From assembly GCF_000003815.2 (NCBI RefSeq), contig NC_049992.1, forward strand, positions 21,028,698 to 21,092,697: a stretch of 64,000 nt of DNA, given 5' to 3'. The notes below the pieces were generated by a model. It made no database searches. It saw only the letters and a program-made list of their open reading frames with translations, and was not told the origin of the DNA. Both the position numbers and the translations under genes were made by a program. Each line of letters starts with the position of its first letter. Within the stretch, counting starts at the first letter, position 1. Positions 24,401 through 39,600 of the stretch are shown piece after piece. Origin of the DNA: Branchiostoma floridae (Eukaryota; Chordata; Leptocardii; Amphioxiformes; Branchiostomatidae).

Positions 24401-27400
24401 ATTATAATATACGCTTAACCCGATAACGTGTAACATTGCAAAATATATACATAACATATTGTCGAAACATTGCAGGGATATTTACTTGACATAACAACAT
24501 AATAAACGATACTTACATTTGGTGGACTGGTGTCCACTATCAAACCGTCAGTTTCGTGCACAGTTGAAGCCCCTGCACCGTTAACGGCGGTGACGCGCAC
24601 AAAGTAGAACGCACCATCTTTTAGACTGAGATTTGCAGGTGATGTCCATGTGTTTTGCGTTCCATCAACTTCAGCTTTCTGTTCCCTGCTAATGCATAAA
24701 GGTATGCCTCAACTTAAGTGTATGTTTATATAGATCACAATTTTATATATTAATGATATAATATTAAACAATTAATTGTTAATGCAATTTTGCTTCTATT
24801 GAAATATAGGGAAGCTTTTAGCAAATGGCATACATTACTAAAAGGTACAATAGCCCTTTAACCCTCAAGCGCCCGACCTTTTTTTGCGACTAAAATGACC
24901 GAGTGGGGTCCAGACGGACCCCAAAATGTTTTGTTCATAAAATCTCAGTACAATTTCTTATCGGCGATCATTGTATATACATGGCTTCGTCAATGTAAGA
25001 GGAAGATTTTGAGATGTTAAGGTGTTGCTAATTCCAACTCATTATCATAATTTATGCAACAGTTCAGAAGGACCACGTTTTGCACTAAACCTATTCCGAC
25101 CTGATAGGGGAATTTGAGGCCCTCAGCAACATTTATGTCGCATAACTCATGAACGGCTAGAGCTAAAGCTATGAAACTTGGTAATTGATCACAAAATATT
25201 GTTCGCAAAAGTTTTTGATCAATAAATAAATTTTATCATTTTTGGGGGTTGCCATGGCAACCATATTCTAACAGGCATATTTTTGCCAAAATTTGACAAC
25301 TGGTAAACTACACCTGTTTTCTGACAACAATTAAATTCTATGAAATTCAAAGTTATTTTCATGACTTAAAATTTATAATTTATGCTAATTTCATGACGTC
25401 ATTGGTCAAAATCCAAGATGGCCGCCCTGGTTACGTAAAATGACGTCATAATGTCGTCACATTACAAGTTGATGACACAGAAATTTTTGTGAGGATTTAG
25501 ATTTACATTCTTATTATTGTCTGAAAGTTTGGTAGTCATACTATAAGTGGTTAAGGATTTAGCGTCCAAAGTTTGTTTTAAAAACTGCACATTTTTGCTG
25601 GGGTCCGTTTGGACCCCAGAGGGACTGAACACAAATTTTCTTAATAATTTCCACATTATTATACCAATCTTTGCGAAAACTTAGGAGAAGGTATAAGACA
25701 TATTGACTGACAAAGTCACGGAAGGATTTTTTCTTCAGATCAAAAATGTTGAAATGGCACTTCAAAATGTACGCCTGGGGTCCAAATAGACCCCACTCGG
25801 GTGTTTGAGGGTTAAGGCCGTAGTAACAGTGCTTTGCTGGGCACGATATTTGGAGGCGCAGCCCAACACATTTAATCCCCAACCGAATTTTACAGTGAGA
25901 ATAGTGTGTAAACTGCCTTTCCTAAATGGCGAATGGTCGGTAACATGATCAGATTTGAGCCCAGGACCTCTTGCGAACAATACGTTGTGGTACACGACCG
26001 GTGTGAAAGGGATTTTGCCCCCCCCCCCCCCAGGGATTTGGCCCCCCCCCCCGGGGGGGGGGCGAGATCACTAGCGTTTTCGCCCCCCTTTAGCGTTTTC
26101 GCCCCCCCCCCCCCCAGAACATTACTAGTATTCCTCGGAGGGGTCTTAAGAGCAGCTGGTTACTACATATTAGGTGCGCTACCTGCTACTATACTGCACC
26201 TGTGAGTAACATAGTTGGTGTGTTACCTGGTACCTATATGGCACCTTATTACCGTAAGATGTCATACCTTGTTCGGTGCAAGCACTACATTGAAAGGACA
26301 TTTTTTTTTGCAGCTGACATGGCAGAGGTGGCATAGAAAACAATGCTATTGTGAACGTATAAATCAACACCGTCTATGGTACGGAATACGTCAGCTATAT
26401 GTTTTCAATTTGTCAAAGTATTTTCTTTCTTGTGCAGAAAGCATTTCCAAAGCACTAAGAAAAACACAATTGAATAATAGTTTCTCATTATAGACACTAT
26501 CTACGCACAAGTTCATATACCTGTTGCTAAATGCTACAAAAAACTGGTAAAGTACCAGTCTTAAAAAACACGGGTAAAACACCAGTTCCTAAATACTAGA
26601 AAAACAGTCATATTGGAGGTGAAGATATCCATAGGGTAGGTGCATATAACGTACCAGTTTCTAAATATTAGAAAAACAGTCATATTGAAGGTGAAGATAC
26701 CCCTTGGCCAGGTGCATGCACCAAAATGTGCATTATTCTAATGAATACCTTATTTGCATAATCAATAAAGACACCCCTTGGCCAGGTGCATGCACCAAAA
26801 TGTGCATTATTCTAATGAATACCTTATTTGCATAATCAATAAAGACATGGCATAGTTCTTTTGTGGTCAATTCATAATAGAGACTTCATATTGGAGATAT
26901 ATAGGTTGCTTGAGGACAGGTGAATACAATGAAATATATCTCATGTCGAGACTCAGGTACATGCAATAAAGGGAATACAAGGGACCCAACCCTCCTTGTC
27001 TGAAACAAGTTCAACTATCTTATTGCCATGTACTTACGTTAATATTGATACTATGGATGGAGTTATGTATCAATCTCGTGTACTTATATCATTCTGAAAC
27101 TGTATTGTGTGATTTATACCAATCAACTTCTAAAATATCATGTAAACACGTTTTTTGGGGGGGGCGAAATCGCTAAAGGGGGGCGAGGTAGGGGGGCGAG
27201 ATCACTAACCGGGGAGGGCGAGATCGCTAGTGATTTCGCCCCGGGGGGGGCGAGATCGCTAGTGATTTCGCCCCCGGGGGGGCGAGATCACGGGGGGCGA
27301 GAACGCTGTCACACCGGTACCCCTTATACCCCCCTCACATTACGTGTGATTTGATCGGACGACGAGTCTGCGAGCTCTAAATTATGAGGAGTCATGACCC

Positions 27401-30400
27401 TGACGGGAAGGGGGAACACTACCATTTCTTCGTCGGCATCAGGGCCATGCCTCCTCGTACATTAGAGTGCGCAGACTCGTCGTCCGATCGAATCGCGCCT
27501 TATGTGAGGGGGTATTACTAAACGGATATTAGTAACCTGAACAATTCTTTAAGCTTGAGAATTTTGGATGCAAATAGCACAAGAATCATTTTATTCTTTT
27601 TACATGTACGTTTACTGCATTTGAAATTGGCACGAGGCAGCAGCATAAAATTAAGATTTAAATTAAATAAAATATATATATATATATACTCACCTTTCTG
27701 GGTAGATTTGTCTCTTTGTCCCAGCTGATTTTCTGAAGATAGTTATTTTATACTTTTCAATCCCAGACTCGGCGTCCTCAAATATCCAGTTGGCTGATAT
27801 GCGTGAAGCATCAGCCTGTAATAGAGTAAGGTGTCTATAGTAGGTACTTATGATACTTATATAGTGGATCCAACTGCGCAAGCGCAGGTCAATGGTGAAA
27901 GCCCCAGTCTCTTATGCCTTTCTCCACTAGGACGGCGCTTTCGCCGCACGCACTCTGTGACTAGACATGTTGGCAGAGCGCTCATTTACAATCAACTGTG
28001 TAAAATCTGCTTTTTTCTCTGTTTGTTAGGCTTTATTATTTATTAGAAATGTTTTGTTTAGGATCAGGTACCTTCATCTTTAACATAGGTTTGCGCAGTT
28101 GAATCGGTGTTTTTTTCGCTTTTTTAGAACTTAAGAATAATATGTAAAAATGTGTAGAAGACTGTATTTTATCTGTCGATGGTCGTAATACTATTCGGAG
28201 AGTAAAATTTAAAAACATTTTGCAACCATTACACACCGCAATGATAAAAAAAAACGTTTTGCTGTATTTCACTGATTTGCTTTGTTTGGAACTATTCTTG
28301 GAAGGACAAGGTTTTGCTAAATAGTTCCTATTATAACTATCGTTATTCGTTGTCCGTTTTACACACAATATTAACTTTTTAAATCCTTTTTTCCTATCCA
28401 TGAGAAGCTCAGAACAGCCTGCACGCCGCTTTTCATTGAGGTCATACAGGAAGAGGGTAGGGTCAAATCAGATAAAACACAGCAGAGATAAAGATTACGT
28501 AATCATGTTGTAATAAAACTATTATCATTATTGCATTAAATGACATAACACTGGAACTTGTTGTTATGCATTCAGCAAAAATCAAACTAATGACGAAAAT
28601 ATTATTATTTGTAATCAGGTTAACTCTGGCTAGGGAAAGACAAACCCGGAGGCAACTCTCTATCTTCATGGCTACCTTGATCCCCCAACGACCTTGAGGT
28701 CAAGGTACTAGGTAGGTAGGTAGGTAAGAACTTTATAATTAAAAACAATAATCACTGATTTGAAAGTCCTACCGAAAACGCTCTGTCCTTTCCCGGCTCC
28801 GCCCCATCTCCCAGGTGAACCATCACAGGCTTGGTCAGGTCCATGATAAACCCGTCAGATGACGTCACGGTGGAACTCATCGCCTGATTGGTTGTCTCTA
28901 GCTGAACAGACACGTGATCTCCATGATGTAGGTGGAACTTGTGCCAGTTGATATGGGAGGCGTCAGGCCCTACTGACGTTTTCTCATGAATGATCTCAGA
29001 AGAATGTGTCCTGTTCTCTGATAACACAAGACACAAGTCGCTTGTCATCCGCAGTTGAAAAATGTGTATAGCCATTTATATCAATAAAAAGGTAGGGCAG
29101 AGTATGTTAAGTATGGTTATCAACTAACAAATTGCAAACGTTCTTGATGATGTTTACCATATAAACAAGTAAAGTTTGCAGTTTTGCAATGCAATTTTAT
29201 AGAAATAAGCTACAAGTAGCCGAATACACCGTTCATCAAAATTACTCCAACCACAGTTCTAAAAACAAATCAAAACGCCATATTGAAAATATTCTGCTTT
29301 GATATTATCATACAATTGCCTATCTCATACTACTAGCTATGCTATAAGCCTGTGAGATCGATCAATCAGAATGTTGTATTTGACATAACCGACCGTAATC
29401 ATTATTTTATGTTGACCATTTGTTCTGCTATGAAGGGACTTTTTCTTACATGTGTCAACTTGATAGAAGTTAATTAATGTTGATAATTAATGATGGTAAC
29501 GTTAATGGCCCAGCTCCCGTCTGTATATACAGTGTCATAAGGCTTGGTCAGTTTCGATATTTACCGTGTGAGCGGTCATATTTACTTTGCTCCCGTCGGT
29601 AGTGTTAGATGGTGATAAGGAACGACCAGGGCCTATAGCATCGCACACACCTCGGAGTGGATTATAAACGCTGTATCATTACCTCCTAAGGTATGTGTCC
29701 GTTGCACCGTGACGGCGTAGTCCCCGATCCCTGACTCCGGGTCGCTGTAGCCGGCCCAGTTGGCGGACACGGTGGAAGGTTCGGACGAGAACGCCAAGTC
29801 CGAGTCTGGCTCCAAACCGTCACGTAAGGTCCCTTCCACAGGTGGGGTTGCGTCAAACAGGACTTAAGCAAAAAAGGTGTAAATAAAAGATGAAGATGAT
29901 AGACAAACAGTATCAATATCCGATAACAGTTTCATCAGCTTGGTGGACAGGAGCCCTTTATACACAGCGCAGAAAGATACAATTGGTATCACCTCAGGAA
30001 CATGATATACATGCAGCGTCATCTAAACGTTGGCTGGATTAAAAACTTGGCTGTCAACAAAAAAAAACTTTTAAGTTGTTACATCCTATCCGTGTCAATA
30101 CATGTCGTATGGTCGCTGCAAGATAACCGTATAAAATGTCGGACTTCTAAAGATATGCATATAAAATATTGTTACGTTTAGATCATGTACCTCCATCTGA
30201 CGACTTCGAGACGTTTAAGTTGTCGTGCCCATTGTTGACTGCCACAAGAACGGAGTAGTACGTTGTGTTGTGACTAAGTTGTACGTCTGCGCATGCCTGC
30301 GATTCCGTGTGAGAGTACTCAGTCAGAGGAACCACGTCGTCTGTTCCAGGTTCTGAGCCCACTCCCCAGAAGTAATGACCTAGTCGTTCGACGATGGATA

Positions 30401-33400
30401 TCATACATCAATAAACAGCTTTTTGCGCGATGTATGTTATTATAAGTAAAAACTAATTTAGGCTTTTTAAAAGTCTCTAAGTGCCTGGGGACGCCCTAAA
30501 TGCAGGTAGGTCACAGACACTTCTCAGTCTGACACTAATTGGGTTATTGACATTGACATGTTAGCAATTATAAAGATAACTGGGAATTATGTTCTACATT
30601 GTTTACATTTGTCATTCAAGGCGTTGGTCTATAAACTTTTAAGGGCCTGGCCACTTGAAAGAATGCTAGAAGTTTGATTTAGTCAGGGTAACGTAGCATG
30701 TAGCTTACTCAGTCCGCTCTCCTCATCATGGAAGTCCTTCCAGTTGGCACATATCGTGTTGGGGTCAGAGGTGAAGTTCAGGTCATGTCCGTGAACGCTG
30801 CCGTCATACAGGGTCCCGGCTATAGGTGGGGACGTGTCAACGAGAACGGGTTGGTCCGCATGGCCAACCTCACGCAGATCCACTGTCAATAATAATGATT
30901 AGGGAATGTAACGTTTTCAAACGGAGTTTAAAAAACTATGATTTAGTATAAAGAGGCCCATATTGACGCGTGCATCTGTTAACAAAAATGCGGTTCCTGT
31001 GTCAATCATACAAATATTGCTTACAGACAACAACATGTAAATTAATGCCCACTGCAAATATTACTGGCTACCAAAGCCTTAATCAAGTTGTCTAACATTT
31101 CATGCCGTTAATTCACTTCGTGAAACGAAGTGTTTGTAGTCAGTGCTGTTTTGATGTCAGGGGGTCGTTTGTCAGCCTGATAACTAGAGAACGCGTGGAT
31201 GGATGGTTTTGATATTTGGTATGTGGGTGGGATTAGACATGACGAAAAGATGGCAGGAATTGCGTTACGGCAGGGCGCTCTAGCGGCGGGTTATGGTACT
31301 GCAGCGAAACTTCCGGTTTTGCTATTTTTTGTTTGGGACTTGTTTGGGTGATGATTTAGGTAGCTGTGTAAAAGCATAGTAAGGTGTGTAAGTTTTGGCC
31401 ACCTAGGGGTTTCGCAGGGGCATTGAAAGTATTTTTTTGTTTTAGGTTTTGAGAAGGGATAATGCAAGAAGGGGTTGATGGATGTTAATGATTGTAGGTA
31501 TGCAGACAGCTTCCGTAATGATGTACATAATTGTATGTTATGCAAATTAGGAGGTAATTTGCCTGATACAATAGGTATGTGTAGAATTCTTATATAGGGC
31601 ATGTCTGTGAACAGTCCAACTACGTAAGACCATGACAGATTGATCTGATTTTTCGTATGTGGGTAGTTCTTGAGAAGGAGAAGAAACGTACGAGGTGTTT
31701 TTTCGTCTAGTGGCTTCTGACGGTTTTGCAGGGGATGTTTGTACTTGAAAAATAGTGTTTAGTGTGCTTAGTGTGGCGATTGCGCAATATTGGTTTATAT
31801 TTAGGAATTACGTCATTCTGCGTGCAGTTGAGCTTGGGCCCCGTCCCCACAGGAAGTGACCCCAAAGGTCATAGTTGGGCAATAGAGGACAGCACGACTT
31901 ATATATACCAGACGATTACAAGACAATGGTACTATAGGGACAGTACAATATACATGATGGGGTGTAAATGTTTCCTATAAGATTTGATAATCTGTAGGTT
32001 AAGGGCAATGAATAAGGGCAATGATGATATTGTTTACAGGGGCCTATATTATACGTTTTAAAAGGGTTGTACATGTAACAGTTACTACCGGTACAATACA
32101 TTGTTGAACAAAGCAGGGTTTGTTTTTCACGTACAGTAACTTGTAGTCATTGATGAGATTGTTTATAGGGATTGTACATTAGACATATGGGATACACAAT
32201 GTAGTGGACTGCATGTTACATCATCATTGTTGCAACCATTGATACATTTGCTTCCGGCGGTGGATTTGTTATCCTACCTGCTGAAATCGGACAAATTTCC
32301 TGTTGGATAAGCATTTGGTCTCTCATCCAAGGAAGAAATTATGCATCCCGTATGTTATCCCGGACAGAAAAGGTGTCGCAATGCGTATAGTCCTATTGAC
32401 TGACAAGCCCCGTGCGGGCGGATAAAGCGTTCCCGCCACGGCAGGACTTGGGCCAGCTGGACTGAATTTACCGGGCGACGCGCGGCTTGTCATGGTCGTC
32501 AGTAGGGCTCCCATAACCTGGCTAAATGGTTGGAAATTAACCACTCTACCCGGAAAAGTCAATACTTGGACAAATACATGCGATGTACATCTCAAAGTTG
32601 AAATTTTATCAACTCACCATTTGGTTTTTATGTCAATTTGCAACGTGTTGGTGAACTTTATGTAGAATTTGTCAAAGTTATGAGACCTCTGAACATTCCT
32701 ATGTCCGAAGAAATCCGCTGAAAATTCAAAAATTGGCTTTCCTTGCGGTAATTTTTTCCCTTCGAAGATTGTCGCCTTTCCTGATCATATGTAAGGGACA
32801 CGGGATCATCTAAAAGTTCCATGAGTTGCAAGGCGCAAGCCCATATATATTATTTGTACTTTCATGTCTGGATTTCCCAGCGATTGATTAAAGGTGGGTC
32901 ACAAGTGCCAATTAGCATAATCCCGCCATTTGTACTGATATGTGGCGAGAACGTTTGGGCAAGAGACACGTGGTCATGTCAGAATTTCAATGAGTTCCAA
33001 GTCGCAAGCCCAAAATGGAAGTAATACGTTTATGTCTTGTTTTCCCAGCGATGTAATGTAGAGTATATAGGTCACAAGTGATAATTAACATAAGCGCGTC
33101 ATTTGTACTGATATGTTGCGAGAACGATTAGGTGAGAGACACGCACGGGGTCATGTCAAAAGTTCCATGAGTCACAAGTCGCAAGCCCAGATGGATAGTT
33201 ATACTTTGATGTCTTGATTTCTCTGCAATTTAATCTAGGGTAGGTCGCAAGTGCTAGTTAGCAGATTCATGTCAGTTGTACCGATAGCTTATTAAAACGA
33301 TTGGGTAAGAGACAAGGGGTCATCTGAAAAGTTCCATGAGTTCCAAGTCGCAAGCCCAAAATGGAAGTTATACTTTTATGTACCTGAGGAGCATTCCGTG

Positions 33401-36400
33401 ACGACACCAGCCATCACATTTTGGAGGTGTTCGCTGGGGATGTGAAGATCATTTATGTGGATCTCACCAATGACGGCGTTGATGTGGTCAACGTTATTGT
33501 TTTATGTGTTATCTTATTGATATTTTGATGCAACAGTCGATTTTAGCCCATTCAATATAAGTCTTTATCTTTAACTGAAGACCATGAAAGATATTTTCTT
33601 TGTCCATGGAAATGAATGGACAGGGACAGTTTGTGTCATGTGCACAGACAAGAAAGGATGGATGATAGAATACTTTTAAAATACAGCCTACTGTCTAAAT
33701 CCTTTTTTTCGGCGCACCTCACCAAACACATCAAAATCCATGTATAATTCCAACAACATATACACTGTTAAGCTAGCCAATGACACGTCTACAAATAAAC
33801 CCTGCACCATCGCTCCATCAAACAATTCACGAAGGTTGAGTTCTGCGAACGCTTGTTGAGATTTGTTTTATTAGGGGAATGATTGAAACAACAGGTGACT
33901 ATCACCTTTTCATCAAGATGTTAACCTTGACTATCACCAAGATGTTAACCTGGAGACCAAACTAGTATAGGTTCGATCCGTTCACACTGGGAAGGATCCC
34001 AACTGTTTAGATAAGTGTGTCGGGGTTTTTAACGTGAACGAGGTCTGGCTGTCATCAAACGCAGGACCTACATTTTGTGCCAATTTGGTGCAAAATTAGG
34101 TATTCATTTTCACATAAGTAAAGTGAGGAAAGACGTGTAATGTGCATGCACAGGGGCACAGAATCGGGTTCTGGGCCAAGCGCCCTGCCGTTACACCACA
34201 GGACCCGACAAAAGTCACCTTAAAAATCATAGGGTAATTATGAGAACTCGGGGTAATTATAAAAAAGTCATACCGTTGTTAATCGCCCGAACTTTGACCC
34301 ATGCCGGTACCCCATCAGGTATGTGGAAGTTGACAGATGTGTGTGTTGTGTTGCCATGGCGATACCAGTCCATCATGTGTACGTCACGTTTGCTCCGCCC
34401 TAGTCCAAAGTCAATCTCCCGGATGTTGGAAAGAGGATCACTAGTGACATAGAAGTACATACAAGGATCAAGAGATTATGCAAAGTCTATTACAGAATCT
34501 TTAACAGTTATTCCGAACCTTGGAAAACAACAACACATATTTCAGCTTTATTCTATACAGGTATGCAAGAGGCAGTCCGCCACTTTTATTTTCTATGTTA
34601 TTTCAACAAATTTTTACTGCTGCAATGCAATGGCCTCAGAAACACGTGCAGCGCCCTCTCGTGGTTTTAACCAGAATCTCGTTTGTTATTTTCTAAACAA
34701 ATTCTGTTTTAAAGTCTAAATCTATCTTTGAATACTAAGCTATTTTACCTGACGTTATACTCCGCTGTAATGCTGAAGTCAGTTTCGTCATACTCCACAC
34801 TGTGAACGTGATGCACGAATGGAGGGGTGTTGTCGATGACGTAAGGCGTGGTGTGACACACAGTCGTTGCCATGGCACCGCCAAACTCCACGTTGTTAAT
34901 GGCTCGAACTGTGATATGATATTCGCCGTCTACATGGGAGATATGAGACATGTATCAACAAAGCATTCTGTAGATGGTACTGTCTGACTATTCACGATGG
35001 TTAACTGCGGGGCTCAAAATACTTTAGGTATCAGGGTGCTCAATGAGCCAAAAGCTAGGTTGCCAATCACAATTTCATACTGTCCCTTTTTTTCAAAGCC
35101 ATAATCTGTTCACATGATTGTGGACATGATCATAACCAACCAGTTACATGTAATAAGCAAGATTTTGCATGATGCACGTTTGGCACCTAAACTAGCCTAA
35201 AGTCCTTCATATTCTACTTCCGATTCTCACAAAATATGTCAAATAATGGTCTTCACTAATAATCTTTTTTTCTGGTGTATTTTTATCGACAACCTCCCTC
35301 CCAATAAAAAAAAGCAACCAACCAGACGCATTAACCGACTTTGACAGTGGATTAGTTCTTAATTGGCCACGTCTTTTCAAGCTTGTCTTAGCGCAAACCG
35401 TTACCTCACATTCAAACAAGAAATTGATATTTAAAATTTTGCGTTGGAATAAATCACGAGTAACCAGTATTGAATATTCTTATTGAAAGTAAAATAGCAT
35501 ACGTTCGTAACTATGGTCTCATTCCTCATTATCATTCAGATGTGCATAAGTTACTACTTCCTTCCTAATGCAATCTTTACCCCCTAAGTTTCAAATATGT
35601 TAAGCCGGACACAAGTTGGTTACATCGCGCAACTGAGCAAACCTGTATTTCGTAAAAAAACTAAATGATTGTCAAATGCATAGGCTGATGATGAATGGAA
35701 ATGAACGGACCTTTGGAAACAAAATCGTTATAGTAGTATGCATTTTTATTGTAATAAAAACTATTGCAATATATAAAACAAATGATTCTAAAAGGCCTTT
35801 TACCTTCAAGATTTAGAGGGCTTGCAATCCCATCGTGCGTCCACTCCGACACGCTGAACAGGTGCGCATGCGGGTCTATGTGAGGATGGACTTCCTGTCC
35901 GCATGGGGCTCTTCCTGAGGTCCAGGAGTAACCATGGAGACCGGTTTCGTTGTCATGGAAACCATCCCAATTCGCTATAAATGAAACATAGAAATACATA
36001 TGTGCTTCTAACGAACATCAAAGTGATTGTACAACATCTTAGGTACCCCATTAGTACTTGTACATGTGCTCAATAATGTTTGCAAATTATAGGAATGCAT
36101 TCTTTATGAAAGTCAAAGACATAGCTCGTCTCCAGTCTAAAATGCATCACAGTTAGATACAAAAAACGAGAGCCACAAAAAAGTTAGATATTATAGTGAA
36201 AATATACTAGTAGCTTCAATACCCGACAACGATAGTCCCCATGTTATACTAACCTGACACATATCTGTTAGCGCGTGTGTACCACATGTCAACCAGTGGC
36301 TCGTGCCCATTAAACACAGTGCGGGAACCTTCTCCGTCTACTATCCACCTGGAATAATGTATTCACCATACAGATAGAAGTTAGGAATCTCAGATGAGCA

Positions 36401-36600
36401 CATTGTATATGTCTTAAAACGAATGCGGGGAAATTCGGAGCATTAAGTCAGTCCTTATAACTGTAACTTTATTGTAGGCTTAAATTGATTGTACATTTCA
36501 TGAATATTGGGGATGTGATGGAGTCATTAATTATGAATAATTGCCTTAGGAATGTGTTCATGTTATTGACCGAAGGAATAACATGACAAGGAATAACAAG

Positions 36601-36682
<82 letters not shown>

Positions 36683-39600
36683 GTGGCGCCCTTTAGTGCA
36701 TCAGGGTGCAGGCATTGCTGAGAAACGCAGAACTGCCCTGGCAATCAGCAGGCGGGAGACACGCAAGGAAAGCAGATCCTCTCACACAACCGCCACCTGG
36801 TCTTCAGTGCAACGTCTGCGACCGGTGCTTCCGTGCAAGGATCGGACTGATAAGTCACGCCCGGTCCCACAAGGGCGACTGAACTGAACTGGACTGAAGT
36901 CAAGGTCCTCATCGACTTCCGATGGACGAAAATTATCATATATATATATATATATATATATATTCTGGCAACCAGAAAAAAGCTCTTTGTATAATAGAGA
37001 TGGGCAAGAAAATGGATTTTCCTGTGCTATACGTGCTTATAAGTGTTTAAACTATGCAAAAACTTTAAAATTTGAAAAAAAACTTCAAAAATTCACAATT
37101 TTCTCAGGAAAAATATCTTTAAAAATCAGATGTTTTTTTTTCAGAATAAGGGTACAAAAAGTGCACGTGACTGTATTAATTCAACTCTCCCCTTGGCGAT
37201 GGGTATAAGGAACTTATAACTTACAGAGGATGGGGGAGTTATTCAGCTATATACCTATGGTTCGGTAATGGCGTCTGTTCTCCACATTTGAACTGTTCCC
37301 AGTGATCCAGGACAAAGTCCCCACAGTCCTCAGTCATCAGTACGTCCATGATGACGTTCTCCAGCGGGCCTGGGCTCGGAGGGGTGAAGTCAGCAAGAAC
37401 ACCGGGGGACGTCAGGATGTTAACGTAACCTGTTTGAAGTAAAAAAAAAAAAAATGTGGAAATGACCAACTGTTTTAAGAAGTAAAAATTTTGACCGACC
37501 TAAAATGGAACATTTCAGGAAATCAGAAATCCGCAAAAACTAATACGTTACGCCCTTTTAGTTATAGAGATATGTCTAATGAAGTATTGCCCTTACCTAG
37601 CGCATTGTTCAGGTAGAAGTTGAAGTAGTATAGGGAGTCATGACTCAGCTGCAAGTCTTCATGTCTGAACTCCACAGCATGACCAACACCGAGCCGCTCA
37701 AAATTGTGGAAGTGACCGACCTGAAAATACAAAACAGCTTCATTAGATCAGATAACGTTTGACGCAATAAGAGCTTCATATATTTTAGTTAGTTCCGATA
37801 ACTTTTTGTTCTTTAATAATAATCAACCACAACCATTTTGCACACGTCAAAAAGACTATACCACCTGGTCATATGTTCTTCAATTAGAGACAGCAACATC
37901 AATATGACGGCAACGGATAATTGACCACAATCACCAGTGTTCAGAAAAGTTTCATTTAATACTTACGACGTTGAAGAAACTCATCCGATTTTTTTCTCCA
38001 GAAACATATAGACTTTTACGGAATTCAATCGAGTTTTCATGTATTGCATTGTGTGCAATCTCAATAATTAAATGTATAAAGAAAACCCCGCCCTTCCTAA
38101 ATATTGCGTGTGTTAGATAATCATAAATTCTCTACGCAAACGTAGGCAGTCCGAATTCTGACTATCTACACACAACCAAGTTTGGGTATAGAGTTACGCT
38201 CAACTATTTAGCATTTCCATTTCTATACTTTTTATACAGCATATTGAACACCCCGCGTTAGGGGTGGGTGCCAGTGCATAGTGCCGGTGAAAAATTATTT
38301 CTTACTAAGACCATGGTACCAGTCCGAGGAAACGGATTTAAAAAAATAATAATTTACTGGTCCTGATTTTGGACCGATTAGAAAATGTGTACATTATATC
38401 GTAAGGCGTTCATGCGTTTCGGGGGTTACACGTTTTGGTCCAAGAAAATAACAAGCATGATGCAGATAAGCTACGTAGATCTTATAGCCATTTCTTCCAA
38501 GTATTTTACAGTCAACGGTACAGAGGCAGTTAGCGTTGTTTATATACGTTGTTTATATACATCATCAGGTACCTTTTCATTAGCCAAAAAACAATTGTCA
38601 AACAAAGCGCGCAAAGCCATGCACAGCTTCAAATGTCTAACCCGTTCATCAGTCTCACCCGATAGCCTACTAAGAATATTCGATTCCTGTGTTAAACCCA
38701 TTCTGTTATATGGCTGTGAAATTTGGGGTACCGAGAAATTAAATGATACATCTCCGATCGAAATTACACACAACCAATTCTGCAAGAACATTCTTGGAGT
38801 CTCTAGAAATAGTAGTAATTTAGCATGTAGGTCCGAATTAGGTAGATTTCCACTAGACATAGATATTTCCGTACGACTTGTAAAATATTGGTTGTGTTTA
38901 ACACAAATGGATTATACTAAGCATCCATTACAAGTAAATGCACCCTTGGAACAGCATAACTCCGTCGTAAACGGCCGGAGAAGATCATTGTTGCAGCGTG
39001 TTAAAGAAATACTTGATTATAGTGGATATTCTTATCTCTGGTACTCTGACAACTCACTCTATGACCCTGTATATGTATGTAATATGATAAGGAACAGAAT
39101 TACCAATATGTATATCCAGACGTCTCTACATAATATAAGTATAGATACCGGTAAGCTGAGATTCTACAAAACTTGTAAATCTGTATACGCTAGAGAGAAG
39201 TACTTAGAACTAGTTGATTTCGAGCTGCGCTCCGCAATAAGCAAAGTCAGAATTAGCGCTCATCCTCTAGAAGTGGAAAGAGGGAGATACAAGAGATTAC
39301 CAATGTGTGAAAGGATTTGTAAATATTGTACATCTAAAGCAGTGGGAGACGAAACACATTTCATTTCCAAATGTTCATTCAACGAAACCGAAAGAATCAC
39401 CCTGTTTAGAGAAGTCACAAAGACTTATCCCAACTTCCCCACTTTGACAGACAAACAGAAGGCCACTTTTCTCTTGAAATCGCAGAACCCACAAATTTTA
39501 GAAAATGTGGGGCTTTTCGTCTCCCTCTGCTTCCAAAAAAGAAGTCAAACCCAACCTGCTTAGAAATAGCCAACACTAGTATTAGATTAGAACATTGTTT

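Larger units (their letters stand above)
30883..34273. other. 3.4-kb intron, mostly repeats
   Basis: This holds the hairpin at 31.1 kb, an unassigned stretch at 31.6-32.7 kb in which I see no gene, the 170-bp tandem repeat, the orphan coding-like piece and a SINE. Exons 33 and 34 on either side join in phase, so no recognised exon is missing from it. Confidence 0.6.

Noticed and set aside
28400-28450. Short similarity to 60700-60750 (CCGTTTTTCATTGAGGTCAT-like) as a regulatory element
   Set aside because: The match is too short to define, and is more likely the edge of an old dispersed repeat.
29651-29682. Longer version of exon 36 ending at the GTGTGT donor
   Set aside because: It would leave phase 0, but exon 37 needs phase 1. 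The GTAATG donor at 29682 fits.
38385-38560. The first 60 codons of the 392-codon open frame as a gene start
   Set aside because: This part does not resemble LINE or other protein. The LINE similarity begins at about 38568, so the upstream reading is by chance.
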